A stretch of DNA of 39,933 nucleotides from Chloracidobacterium sp. (GTDB lineage Bacteria; Acidobacteriota; Blastocatellia; Pyrinomonadales; Pyrinomonadaceae), in assembly GCA_025362075.1 (NCBI GenBank), contig JANYIL010000267.1:1-39933 (forward strand), given 5' to 3'. Below the pieces are notes generated by a model, which saw nothing but the letters and a program-made list of their open reading frames with translations, was not told the DNA's origin and did not search any database. Shown one piece after another: positions 8,010 through 16,074 of this stretch. Made by a program: the position numbers and the translations under genes. Positions within the stretch are counted from its first letter, which is position 1. Each line of letters starts with the position of its first letter.

Positions 8010-8951
8010 TTATGCCGGATTCTTTCTTACGGCCTCCACCGAGCAGTGCGATCGCTCCGCCACTGCCGCCGAAACACTGCCGAGCAAAAATCTTTCAAGT
8101 CTGCTGCCCGCGGCGTTGGCTCCGACGAAAATCGCATCGGCGTTCCAGCGTGCGGCTTCTTCAACCAAGACTTGTTTAGGATTTCCCGCGATGATTGAAA
8201 GAGTCGCGATTAATCCGGCATCCTTTAATTTTTGCAAAGCGGGTTGCGCTAGTTTTTCGAGCCGTTCCCGCTCGCCTTCATTGACTTCTTCAACCAAATC
8301 GGCAATCGGCGGCACAAAACGTCCGATTAACGACGGCGTAATCGGATCGCTGACCGCGAGCAGGCGAACTTCACTGTTTTCCAACCAATTTCTCGAAGCA
8401 ACCACTTCGACTGCGGCCTGTGTGCCTTTCGAGCCGTCGAAGCCGATTACGATGCGGACGATCGTCGGGTCAACTTCAATGCGCCCGCGAGCAACTCTTA
8501 CGGAACAATGAGCTTCGGTTAAAATCTTCTGCGAGATGCTGCCGAGAAAAAAACGTCCGACGGCCGACCGACCTTGCGAGCCGGCGACGATCAAATCCGG
8601 TTTGAAATTATCGGCTTTTGTCAGTACTTCCCATGCAGGCGAGCCATATGTGGCTTCCGCCGAAACCGTCCAGCGCGGAAACATTTTTCGCAGACGCTGG
8701 GCGGCGTGATTTGCCAGAGTTTCGACCTCGGCGACCGCTTTTCTGTTTTTTGCACAATGTTTGCGACTTAGTTCTCTTAAATAAGGATCTGAAGTTTCCG
8801 CGTCCCATTCCGGTGACTTTTCAGGCGGAAGCCAGACTTCGGCAACGGACATTACCGAAAACTCGCCCGCCTTCGGCAATCCGGCTCGTACTAAATCATC
8901 GAGAGCCGCTTCCGCGCAACTTGAACCGTCGTAAGCAATTAATAGTTTCAT
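8010..8951 (-). CDS. Tandem universal stress protein (two UspA domains)
   Basis: 313 aa from the ATG at 8951, which has GGAG/AAGG just upstream; the ORF track extended 46 codons further without support. Domain 1 (about 1-150) starts 'MKLLIAYDGS' and ends 'VAGSQGRSAVGRFFLGSIS'. Domain 2 (about 155-310) has 'IVIGFDGSKG' and '[19 protein letters not shown]'. Both carry a glycine-rich ATP-loop, the second in a modified form. Two-domain USPs are common in dormancy and hypoxia sets. The gene is divergent from the sigma-54 regulator gene and has the strongest sigma-54 promoter in the window. Confidence 0.93.
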   Translation of the reverse strand: MKLLIAYDGSSCAEAALDDLVRAGLPKAGEFSVMSVAEVWLPPEKSPEWDAETSDPYLRELSRKHCAKNRKAVAEVETLANHAAQRLRKMFPRWTVSAEATYGSPAWEVLTKADNFKPDLIVAGSQGRSAVGRFFLGSISQKILTEAHCSVRVARGRIEVDPTIVRIVIGFDGSKGTQAAVEVVASRNWLENSEVRLLAVSDPITPSLIGRFVPPIADLVEEVNEGERERLEKLAQPALQKLKDAGLIATLSIIAGNPKQVLVEEAARWNADAIFVGANAAGSRLERFLLGSVSAAVAERSHCSVEAVRKNPA

Positions 8952-8992
8952 AACCTTTCTCCGAAGCGTTTCGGCAACCTTCTTTTGAGAGA

Positions 8993-9008
8993 TGCAATGC
9001 CTGTGCCA
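8993..9008 (-). promoter_or_regulatory. Near-consensus sigma-54 promoter for the tandem USP gene
   Basis: The minus strand reads TGGCACAGGCATTGCA, matching TGGCACG-N4-TTGCA at 11 of 12 positions with GG-N10-GC spacing. The predicted start near 8983 gives a leader of about 32 nt to the ATG at 8951. Confidence 0.85.
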
Positions 9009-9071
9009 AGCGGTAGAACAAAGATTTGCGGCTCGCAAGCTGTTTTCACACGGGAAAGTTTTTAATCTTTG

Positions 9072-9089
9072 GTGCGAAATTTTTCGCAC
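9072..9089. promoter_or_regulatory. 18-bp dyad, candidate enhancer site
   Basis: GTGCGAAA-TT-TTTCGCAC is a perfect 8-bp inverted repeat about 64 bp upstream of the sigma-54 promoter of the USP gene, and about 100 bp upstream of the response-regulator start. It could bind the local sigma-54 activator for both USP activation and autoregulation. A hairpin followed by TTTT is the alternative reading. Confidence 0.5.
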
Positions 9090-9187
9090 TTTTGTGTTTA
9101 CAGGTTATTGAAAAGAAATCATTACGTATATAGTTATTTTTTATCTCGTTTTACACACCGAATACACCATTCGAGGGAATACCTCAT

Positions 9188-10609
9188 ATGCAGATGACGC
9201 GCGGTAAAATTTTGATCGTGGATGACGAGCGTTTTATTCGAATGACGCTTGCGGAAGCCTTGCGCTCGTGGAATTACGATCCGGTCGAGGCGGCGAGCGT
9301 CGAGGAAGCCACGCGCCTCTTTTCCGAAGAAGAGCCGAGCGTTGTACTGCTCGACATTGATCTACCGGACGGTTCGGGGCTTGACGTTCTAGATGAAATC
9401 AAACGGCAAACACCTGAAACGATCGTCATAATGATTACCGGAAACGTCGACGTTCCGAATACAATTGCCGCCTTGCGCGGCGGGGCTCACGATTTTATCG
9501 AGAAACCAGTCAGGCTCGAAGAGTTGCGGGTAACCTTGCGAAACGGCCTGGAAATTAAACAATTGAGGCGCGAAGTCAGCGCGGCGCGGCGGGAGCGGGT
9601 GAATCAGTTCAATTTTTCAAAAATCATCGGCGAATCGCCCGCGATCCTTCGCGCCAAAAAACTCGCGCAAAAAGTTTCCGCCTCCGACTCTTCGATTCTT
9701 TTGCAGGGCGAGACGGGAACCGGCAAAGACCTTTTCGCCCGAGCGATTCACTACGCATCAGAGCGCGCAGACGGGCCTTACGTTGCGATAAACTGCGCAG
9801 CTCTTCCGGCGACGTTGATTGAAAGTGAGCTTTTCGGCTATGAAAAGGGCGCCTTCACCGACGCCAAACAGAAAAAGGAAGGTTTATTAGAACAAGCACA
9901 GCACGGCACGATTTTTCTTGACGAAATCGGCGAACTCGAACTCAATCTGCAAGCGAAACTTTTGCGCGTTTTGGAAGAAAACACTTTTCGACGCGTCGGT
10001 GGCCTGAAGGATCTGCCGCTCGACGTGCGCGTTATCGCCGCCTCGAATCACGATTTGAAACGTGAAAGTGAAGAAGAGAAATTCCGGCTTGATTTATATT
10101 ATCGCTTGGCCGTGATTCGACTTGATATTCCGCCGCTCAAGGAAAGAGGCGATGACGTTTTACTGCTTGCCGGACACTACATCGAAAAGACGAATGAAAA
10201 ACGGCGGGGAGCGAAACAACTGCGCGGGCTTTCAAAGGAAGTCGTCGCGATTTTCAAAGATTACGATTGGGCGGGAAACGTTCGCGAGCTGCGAAATGTC
10301 ATCGAACGCGCTTCCATTTTAGAAGACGGAGAGTTTATCACGACCGAATTTTTACCATCGGATTTAACGGCAGGGAAGCTACAAAGAGTGGCAAATGGAA
10401 ATTTTACGCTTCCGCCGGACGGCATCCCGCTAGAAGAAGTCGAACTTCTGCTTGCGCGACAAGCCTTTGAGCGGAAGGGCGGAAATTTAACGCAAGCCGC
10501 CCGGCTCCTGCATATATCCCGCGACCAGCTTCGTTACCGTTTAAAGAAACCCGGCGCATACAAAATGGAGTCGGCGTCCGGGCAAAGGGCCGAGGACGAG
10601 TCAAAATGA
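9188..10609 (+). CDS. Sigma-54-dependent response regulator (NtrC family)
   Basis: 473 aa. The receiver domain (about 6-120) has acidic residues D12/D13 and phospho-acceptor D56 in 'LLDIDLP'. The AAA+ sigma-54 activation domain (about 145-375) has Walker A 'GETGTGKD' (174-181), Walker B 'FLDEIGE' and the sigma-54 contact loop as 'GAFTDA' rather than GAFTGA (221-226). A Fis-type HTH lies at about 431-453 ('[19 protein letters not shown]'). The start is ATG 9188, preceded by GAGG. Its stop overlaps the kinase start (ATGA), so they form one operon. It should activate sigma-54 promoters on phosphorylation and is the only such activator in the window. Confidence 0.95.
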   Translation: MQMTRGKILIVDDERFIRMTLAEALRSWNYDPVEAASVEEATRLFSEEEPSVVLLDIDLPDGSGLDVLDEIKRQTPETIVIMITGNVDVPNTIAALRGGAHDFIEKPVRLEELRVTLRNGLEIKQLRREVSAARRERVNQFNFSKIIGESPAILRAKKLAQKVSASDSSILLQGETGTGKDLFARAIHYASERADGPYVAINCAALPATLIESELFGYEKGAFTDAKQKKEGLLEQAQHGTIFLDEIGELELNLQAKLLRVLEENTFRRVGGLKDLPLDVRVIAASNHDLKRESEEEKFRLDLYYRLAVIRLDIPPLKERGDDVLLLAGHYIEKTNEKRRGAKQLRGLSKEVVAIFKDYDWAGNVRELRNVIERASILEDGEFITTEFLPSDLTAGKLQRVANGNFTLPPDGIPLEEVELLLARQAFERKGGNLTQAARLLHISRDQLRYRLKKPGAYKMESASGQRAEDESK

Positions 10610-12918
10610 GCGGAATTATCAAAAACGAGACAAACGAAATCGGTCTGGACAAATCTGAATACGGAAGTTTGTTCAAAGAGCTTTCCGAATTAAAGTTCGC
10701 GCTCGATAAATCGGCAATCATCGGCATCACCGACAAGAGCGGGCGGATAACTTTTGTCAATGATAAATTCTGCGAGATCTCGCAATACTCACGCTCCGAG
10801 CTAATCGGACAAGATCACCGCATCATCAATTCCGGTTATCATCCGAAAAAATTTATCAAAAATCTTTGGACAACGATCAAGAGCGGCAATACCTGGCGCG
10901 GCGAGATTCGTAATCGGGCGAAAGACAATTCGATTTACTGGGTTGACACCACGATTGTGCCTTTTCTGGACGAAGACGGAAAGCCTTATCAATATATTGC
11001 TCTTCGGACTGAAATTACCGAACGAAAGCAGGCTGAAGCATCTCTCGCGGAAAGCGAAGAACGTTACCGTTTATTGTTTGAGAGTAATCCGTTTCCGGCT
11101 TGGGTGATGGATGCCGAAAATTACCAATTTTTAGCGGTTAATACTGCGGCTGTCAAACTCTACGGTTACAGTCGCAAAGAATTTTTGAAAATGAATGCCG
11201 AAGCTGTAGGTTCGCCCGCTGACGCTTCCGAATTCTTTTCCGCAATGAAAAAAGTAGAAGATTCGGATGCCGTCATGATGCTTCCCGCTAAACACCGCAA
11301 AAAAAGCGGTGAAGCGATTGACGTTGAAATTTCCTATCACCGAATCATTTTTGAAACCCGTCCGTCGCTGTTCGTCGTAGTGCTGGACGTGACCAGACGC
11401 AACCTGGATGAGGAGCGCATCCGCCAACAGGCATCTCTGCTCGATAAGACCAAAGACGCGATCCTCGTTTGCGACCTTAGTTACCAGATTTCGTATTGGA
11501 ACAAAGGCGCGGAATTGCTTTACGGCTGGCAAACCAAGGATGTTTTGGGCAAAGATATATGCGATGTTCTCTGCGGTGGAGACGACTCGCAGCTTCGCGC
11601 CGCGCAAAAAACGTTTGCCCTAAAGGACGAATTCAATATCGAAGCGAATCACACGACGCAAGACAATAAAACCGTGGTTGTCAAAAGTCGCTGGGATTTA
11701 GTGCGAAACGATCGAAACCAGCCGGATTATTTTCTTATCGTCAACACCGACGTTACCGAACAGAAAAAAATCGAAGAACAGCTTTTACGGGCGCAGCGAA
11801 TGGAATCAATCGGAACCCTCGCCGGCGGCATCGCGCACGATCTCAACAACGTCTTATCGCCGATTTTGATGGCGACTGATATGCTCGCAATGAACGCTAC
11901 GGACGACGACTCGGCACGTTGGCTGTCGATTATCAGGGAAAACACCGAGCGGGGCGCGGATTTAATTCGGCAGGTTCTGAGCTTTGCGCGCGGCGTGGAC
12001 GGCGACCGCGTCGTCGTTCAGCTAAAACATATAGTTAGGGATTTGGTGAAAGTTTTGCGGGAAACTTTTACCAAATCAATCACCATAAAATTCAACATCG
12101 AGCCGGACCTAAGCGTTATTTCGGCCGACCCGACCCAGATTTACCAGGTTTTGATGAATTTATGCGTCAATGCGCGCGACGCGATGCCATCGGGTGGAAC
12201 ATTAACGATAACGGCCACAAATACCCTTTTGGATGAAAATTACGCTCAAATGAGTTTGGAAGCCGAAGTCGGATTCTATATCAATGTCACAGTTACGGAC
12301 ACAGGAACCGGAATGGCGCCGGAAGTAGTCAAACGCATTTTTGACCCGTTCTTTACGACCAAAGAAATTGGCAAAGGAACTGGCTTGGGCTTAGCGTCCT
12401 CGCTTTCCATCGTCAAAAGTCACGGCGGCTTTGTAAACGTCTACAGCGAACCGAACAAAGGAACACAGTTTTCCATTTACCTTCCAGCATCGGGAAGTGC
12501 GAAAGCCGACGGCGACGAGCAAAAGGCTTTACCGTATCCTACTGGCGACGGCGAATTGATTCTGGTGGTGGACGACGAAGAAAACATTCGGCAGATAACG
12601 CGAGCTACGCTCGAAAAATTTGGCTACCGCGTTTTGACCGCCACTGACGGCACGGACGCGCTCGCCGCGTATGCCGAACACCGCGACCGAATCGCGCTCG
12701 TCCTGACCGATATGATGATGCCCTTTATGGATGGAGCGGCGACGATTCGCGCTTTGCGGCGGCTAAATCCCGAGCTGAAAATCATCGCCGCTAGTGGTCT
12801 GACAACTAACGAACAATCCTCTGACGTGAAAACCGTAGGCGTCAACGCATTTCTGGCAAAACCATATACTGCGGAAAAACTTCTGACCACCATATCCGAC
12901 GTTCTACAAAAAAAATAA
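10606..12918 (+). CDS. Hybrid sensor histidine kinase, PAS-PAS-PAS-HisKA-HATPase-REC
   Basis: 770 aa with no transmembrane segment, so a cytoplasmic sensor. Three PAS domains span about 30-140, 150-262 and 275-385, ending in typical 'TEITERK' and 'TDVTEQKK' linkers. The dimerisation/phosphotransfer domain has H411 in 'GGIAHDLNN'. The ATPase domain has the N-box around 'NLCVNARDA' and the G-boxes 'DTGTGM' and 'GKGTGLGL'. A C-terminal receiver (about 650-768) has D656/D657, D702 and K752. No haem or flavin ligand is certain in the PAS domains, so the signal (redox, oxygen, ligand) is unknown. It is translationally coupled to the sigma-54 regulator, its probable target. Confidence 0.94.
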   Translation: MSGIIKNETNEIGLDKSEYGSLFKELSELKFALDKSAIIGITDKSGRITFVNDKFCEISQYSRSELIGQDHRIINSGYHPKKFIKNLWTTIKSGNTWRGEIRNRAKDNSIYWVDTTIVPFLDEDGKPYQYIALRTEITERKQAEASLAESEERYRLLFESNPFPAWVMDAENYQFLAVNTAAVKLYGYSRKEFLKMNAEAVGSPADASEFFSAMKKVEDSDAVMMLPAKHRKKSGEAIDVEISYHRIIFETRPSLFVVVLDVTRRNLDEERIRQQASLLDKTKDAILVCDLSYQISYWNKGAELLYGWQTKDVLGKDICDVLCGGDDSQLRAAQKTFALKDEFNIEANHTTQDNKTVVVKSRWDLVRNDRNQPDYFLIVNTDVTEQKKIEEQLLRAQRMESIGTLAGGIAHDLNNVLSPILMATDMLAMNATDDDSARWLSIIRENTERGADLIRQVLSFARGVDGDRVVVQLKHIVRDLVKVLRETFTKSITIKFNIEPDLSVISADPTQIYQVLMNLCVNARDAMPSGGTLTITATNTLLDENYAQMSLEAEVGFYINVTVTDTGTGMAPEVVKRIFDPFFTTKEIGKGTGLGLASSLSIVKSHGGFVNVYSEPNKGTQFSIYLPASGSAKADGDEQKALPYPTGDGELILVVDDEENIRQITRATLEKFGYRVLTATDGTDALAAYAEHRDRIALVLTDMMMPFMDGAATIRALRRLNPELKIIAASGLTTNEQSSDVKTVGVNAFLAKPYTAEKLLTTISDVLQKK

Positions 12919-13055
12919 AAGAAACTCTCGTTCTGATTACGCAAGAAATTTCAGAGTGCAAAGGTATATGCCGCGTTTTTGTTTTGACTCAAAATCTATT
13001 ACAAAAATAATAATTCAACCAAAATCATGCAAAAACCGTCGCCAAAAAGGTACAT

Positions 13056-13472
13056 TTAATCTTGCGACGCGTTAGGCAAGACATTTTCCGGTTCGTTTCG
13101 GCGGGAAAAACGGCGAAAAGCCAGCCCGGAAATCAAAAATAAAATTCCGGGAAGTGCGAAAATGATAAACGACGATCCGAGCCAAATTTGACCGTTCAAC
13201 TGCCACCCATAAATCAGGTAAAACCCCAATAAACTCAAGACCGTTACGCCGCCTCCCAAAACTTCGCGCCACCAGCGGAGAAGCATTCCCGCAATCACAC
13301 CTATGGGAAAGAAAAAAAGTCCGACCCATTCGTTCGGTGCGACTCGTCCGAACGTCGGCACGTCCCAACTGAAGAACGTCAGAATCACGACGATGCTGAC
13401 AATGCTGAGGATGATGATTAAATTATGAATCGTTAGCAATAATCGAAAGCGGTTAATATTCCACACGTGCAT
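13056..13472 (-). CDS. Small four-helix membrane protein, function unknown
   Basis: 138 aa from the ATG at 13472, with GGAGGAA 6 nt upstream; the ORF track extends 52 codons upstream without support. Four hydrophobic segments are visible, around 'LIIILSIVSIVVILTFF', 'WVGLFFFPIGVIAGMLL', 'VTVLSLLGFYLIYGW' and 'FIIFALPGILFLISGL', with a basic C-terminal tail. I do not recognise a family with confidence. It converges with the kinase operon and has a sigma-54-like promoter about 55 bp upstream, so it may belong to the same stress set. Confidence 0.75.
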   Translation of the reverse strand: MHVWNINRFRLLLTIHNLIIILSIVSIVVILTFFSWDVPTFGRVAPNEWVGLFFFPIGVIAGMLLRWWREVLGGGVTVLSLLGFYLIYGWQLNGQIWLGSSFIIFALPGILFLISGLAFRRFSRRNEPENVLPNASQD

Positions 13473-13525
13473 CGGATGTTCCTCCTGAATATTTTTGTCG
13501 AAATGGTTTCGGCAGCAAGTAATTC

Positions 13526-13541
13526 TGCAACCGACATACCA
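13526..13541 (-). promoter_or_regulatory. Candidate sigma-54 promoter for the small membrane protein
   Basis: The minus strand reads TGGTATGTCGGTTGCA: 10 of 12 matches to TGGCACG-N4-TTGCA with correct spacing. The start near 13515 precedes the ATG at 13472 by about 43 nt. Confidence 0.65.
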
Positions 13542-13572
13542 CGGATTCGAGGTAGAATTTCCGTGGTTCGTC

Positions 13573-13647
13573 GTGAAAAAATCACCTTTTTTCAAAAACG
13601 TCGTGCCGAAGTGCGAATTCCCCCTCACCGAACGCGAATTTTTCCAC
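13573..13647. promoter_or_regulatory. Cluster of GTG/GCGAA dyads, candidate enhancer sites
   Basis: Three related elements lie between divergent sigma-54-like promoters: GTGAAAAAATCAC (13573-13585), GTGCGAATTCCCCCTCAC (13611-13628, 12 of 18 matches to the dyad at 9072) and ACGCGAATTTTTCCAC (13632-13647). They lie about 30-90 bp from the two flanking promoters. The remainder of the 13473-13793 gap shows no gene. Confidence 0.35.
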
Positions 13648-13709
13648 TCTTTTTAATCAATAAAAGTCGATTTAGGAAAAAGTTCGCCCAAACATTGACT
13701 CTTTGCGAG

Positions 13710-13725
13710 CGGAACAGCTTTTGCA
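13710..13725 (+). promoter_or_regulatory. Candidate sigma-54 promoter for the DUF5335 gene
   Basis: CGGAACAGCTTTTGCA has GG-N10-GC spacing, a perfect TTGCA -12 box and 9 of 12 matches overall. The predicted start near 13736 lies about 58 nt before the ATG at 13794. Confidence 0.6.
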
Positions 13726-13793
13726 CTTAAGTTTACGGAACATCATTGTTTTATTGATTTGAATACAAATAATCGAAATCAGAGAGGAATAAA

Positions 13794-14183
13794 ATGACAA
13801 ACGAAATACCAAAAAAAGGTTGGAAACAATTTTTTGACGATTTAAGCCGCGAAAAACTTGATTGGCAGACGAAGATCGAAGTGATGAACAACGAGACAGG
13901 GGCGCAAATTTTGACCGAAGGACTTGCGCTCGGTGGCCTGACCTTTGAAGACGAGGAAGGGCAGGAAAGAATTGAAGTTATGGTCGGAAGCGGCACGGAA
14001 AATCACCAGACGCACAACATTTGTGAGCCGGAAAAGGTTTATTTTCGTCGAGCGGACGATCGTCAAATTGGCACGGTCGAGATTGAAGACGCGAGCGGCA
14101 CGAAAACGTTGGTTCACATCATTCAACCGATGCCCATATTGGTCGAATACGTCGAAACGGAAACCGTGATTACCGCTTTCTAG
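13794..14183 (+). CDS. DUF5335 family protein
   Basis: 129 aa from ATG 13794, with GAGAGGAA upstream. The opening 'EIPKKGWKQFFDDLSRE' and the later 'THNICEPEKVYFRR' and 'IEDASGTKTLVHI' match my memory of the DUF5335 family of small soluble proteins, which are often near stress genes. No catalytic motif, membrane segment or signal peptide is visible. It begins a run of small stress-type genes (YtxH, general stress, DUF302) and carries its own sigma-54-like promoter. Function is unknown. Confidence 0.75.
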   Translation: MTNEIPKKGWKQFFDDLSREKLDWQTKIEVMNNETGAQILTEGLALGGLTFEDEEGQERIEVMVGSGTENHQTHNICEPEKVYFRRADDRQIGTVEIEDASGTKTLVHIIQPMPILVEYVETETVITAF

Positions 14184-14306
14184 TTGCAATGAAAAGGCGA
14201 TTGCGTGAAAAAATTGGCGATATTCGCTGATAAACCCGACTCCGGAAAACTGGCGGAGCGAACTACTTCGCCTTTGGGAGTAAACATTCATTATAGGAGA
14301 AAGAAA

Positions 14307-14711
14307 ATGACAGACGAAAAATCAACGATAGGAACAAAACTTTTGTATTTATTAGTTGGCGGCGGAGTCGGAGTAATTTTAGCTTTGCTTTTCGCACCAA
14401 AAGCGGGGCGCGAATTTCGCACTGACATTGCTGATGCGACCCGCAAGGGCTTGGATAAAACTGAAGAAATAGCTAATCAGTTAAGCGAAAAAGCGCAAAC
14501 CATTTATGAAGATACCAAAACAGAAGCGGGCCAACTTTACGATTCGGCTATGCAAAAAATAAACTCGGCTGCAACCGCATTGGTAGAAATGCCTGAAAAT
14601 TTGCAAAATGCCGTTCACAATAAGGTGGAGCAAATTTCTTCAAGCATTGAAGCCGGCAAAATCGAACATGACCGTGAATATGAAGTTTTAAGCCATAGAG
14701 CAAAGGCATAA
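14307..14711 (+). CDS. YtxH domain stress protein
   Basis: 134 aa from ATG 14307, with AGGAG 9 nt upstream; the upstream extension to 14205 in the ORF track is unlikely. One N-terminal membrane helix ('LLYLLVGGGVGVILALLFAP') is followed by 'KAGREFRTDI' and a long amphipathic, Ala/Glu/Lys-rich helical region. This is the YtxH (gas-vesicle-protein-like) arrangement, known from general stress proteins of uncertain function. It lies 123 nt downstream of the DUF5335 gene without a clear promoter of its own, so it may be co-transcribed. Confidence 0.85.
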   Translation: MTDEKSTIGTKLLYLLVGGGVGVILALLFAPKAGREFRTDIADATRKGLDKTEEIANQLSEKAQTIYEDTKTEAGQLYDSAMQKINSAATALVEMPENLQNAVHNKVEQISSSIEAGKIEHDREYEVLSHRAKA

Positions 14712-14777
14712 CAAAATAATAAAAGTCAAAAATCAAAACTCAGAACACTTTTTATTTTAGTAAGTCTTTATGCTCTT

Positions 14778-14808
14778 GCCAAAGCAGACAGAACGCCACG
14801 ACTTTGGC
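14778..14808. repeat. 7-bp inverted repeat upstream of stress gene
   Basis: GCCAAAG and CTTTGGC flank a 17-nt loop, ending 15 nt upstream of the sigma-54-like site at 14824. It could be an operator or a weak terminator for the YtxH gene. Confidence 0.3.
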
Positions 14809-14823
14809 TACCACCTTCGCAAA

Positions 14824-14839
14824 CGGTTAGATGTTTGCA
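14824..14839 (+). promoter_or_regulatory. Possible sigma-54 promoter for the general stress gene
   Basis: CGGTTAGATGTTTGCA keeps GG-N10-GC and a perfect TTGCA -12 box, but the -24 box is weak (8 of 12 overall). The start near 14850 lies about 50 nt before the ATG at 14899. Confidence 0.4.
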
Positions 14840-14898
14840 GATTTTAACAACATTGAGTTGTCAGAGTGAAAGCTTTGAAACAGTTTAAGGAGATAACC

Positions 14899-15468
14899 AT
14901 GCAAGCACATGCAGTAAGCATCGCAGAGAAATCGGAAGGGTCGGAAACGGGAGAGAAGAGTGCGGCAGTCGCCGTCTATGACAATCACAGGGAAGCAGAA
15001 CAAGCTGTCCGTGAACTCGAGAGATCGGGATTCGACATGCAGAAACTGTCGATTGTCGGCAAGGATTACCAATCGGAAGAGGAGGTGGTCGGCTACTACA
15101 CCACTGGCGACCGCATGAAAGCGTGGGGCAAGACGGGAGCTTTCTGGGGCGGAATTTGGGGGATGCTGTTCGGGTCGGCGTTCTTCTTGATACCCGGCAT
15201 TGGACCGCTGCTCGCAGCCGGACCGCTGGTCGCATGGATTATTGGGGCGCTGGAAGGTGCTGTCGTGGTTGGTGGGGTGAGCGCACTCGGCGCGGGCCTA
15301 TACAGCATCGGGATTCCCAAAGACAGCATCATCGAATACGAGATGGAGATCAAAGCCGGTAAGTTCGTCGTTATCGCCCATGGCTCACCAGACGAAGTGA
15401 GCAAGATCGAAGGCACCCTTGCGATGACCAAGCATCAAGGCATGAAACAACATGCCTGTTGCTTGTAA
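14899..15468 (+). CDS. General stress protein with glycine-zipper-like membrane segment (YflT-like)
   Basis: 189 aa from ATG 14899, 6 nt after AAGGAGAT. An N-terminal ferredoxin-like part ('AVAVYDNHREAEQAVRELERSGF...LSIVGKDY') resembles the heat-induced stress protein YflT domain. A Gly/Ala-rich hydrophobic centre follows ('GKTGAFWGGIWGMLFGSAFF', then a second segment), and the C-terminal 'GKFVVIAHGSPDEVSKI' closes a second small domain. The tail ends in 'HACCL', two adjacent cysteines. It is probably a membrane-associated general stress protein. A strong terminator follows directly, so it ends its transcript. Confidence 0.82.
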   Translation: MQAHAVSIAEKSEGSETGEKSAAVAVYDNHREAEQAVRELERSGFDMQKLSIVGKDYQSEEEVVGYYTTGDRMKAWGKTGAFWGGIWGMLFGSAFFLIPGIGPLLAAGPLVAWIIGALEGAVVVGGVSALGAGLYSIGIPKDSIIEYEMEIKAGKFVVIAHGSPDEVSKIEGTLAMTKHQGMKQHACCL

Positions 15469-15482
15469 GCGAGATGACTATG

Positions 15483-15525
15483 GCGGCGATAAGAACTTAT
15501 TCACAAGAGTCTTATCGCCGCGTTT
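15483..15525 (+). terminator. Rho-independent terminator
   Basis: GCGGCGATAAGA (15483-15494) pairs perfectly with TCTTATCGCCGC (15510-15521) across a 15-nt loop and is followed by GTTTT. It lies 14 nt after the stop of the general stress gene. Confidence 0.75.
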
Positions 15526-15561
15526 TGGCGAATGATTTTAAAGTTAAAGGGGATCAAAGCA

Positions 15562-15981
15562 ATGAGAGCAGAACAACAACAGCAACAGACAAAATACGGG
15601 TTCAGTAAAACGGTGGACATTGGCTTTGACGAGGCCATTGAGAAAACACGGGCCGCCCTCAAAGAAGAAGGCTTCGGCGTTCTTTCCGAGATAGATATCA
15701 AGGAGAAGCTAAAAGAGAAGCTCGATGTTGATTTTCGTCGTTACACGATCCTCGGTGCGTGCAATCCCTCGCTCGCCTACAAAACACTGCAGGAGGAATT
15801 GGAGATTGGGCTGCTTCTGCCGTGCAACGTGATCGTTTACGAAGCCGACGATAAGAACACGTCCGTGATCTCAGCCGTCGACGCGAAAGCGATGCTCTCA
15901 GTTGTCGGAAACAATGCGGCGCTCGATCAGGTCGCCGGTGAAGTAAACGAGCGCCTTCAGCGTGTGCTCAGCAGTCTTTAG
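15562..15981 (+). CDS. DUF302 domain protein
   Basis: 139 aa from ATG 15562, with GGGG 9 nt upstream. The core 'ILGACNPSLAYKTLQEE' and 'IGLLLPCNVIVYE' are diagnostic of the DUF302 family, small soluble or periplasmic proteins of unknown function often found beside copper, sulfur and redox genes. A conserved Cys in each of the two motifs is present. There is no signal peptide, and the N-terminus has a Gln run ('EQQQQQT'). It follows the terminator, so it may start a new transcript leading toward the copper genes. Confidence 0.88.
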   Translation: MRAEQQQQQTKYGFSKTVDIGFDEAIEKTRAALKEEGFGVLSEIDIKEKLKEKLDVDFRRYTILGACNPSLAYKTLQEELEIGLLLPCNVIVYEADDKNTSVISAVDAKAMLSVVGNNAALDQVAGEVNERLQRVLSSL

Positions 15982-16074
15982 AGCGGGCAAAGGTCGGAAG
16001 TCGGCTGAATATTCAAATTGTCTATTGGGTTGAATTGGTTGAACTGGAAGGGATTAAAAAATAGGAGAAAAATC

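Noticed and set aside
7984-8511. 175-aa plus-strand ORF opposite the tandem USP
   Set aside because: It is antisense to a well-supported USP gene; its Ala/Ser/Thr-rich composition is a typical shadow.
9108-9134. TTGAAA...TATAGT as a sigma-70 promoter for the regulator-kinase operon
   Set aside because: The spacer is 15 bp and neither box is strong; the AT-rich region gives several similar options, so I do not annotate one.
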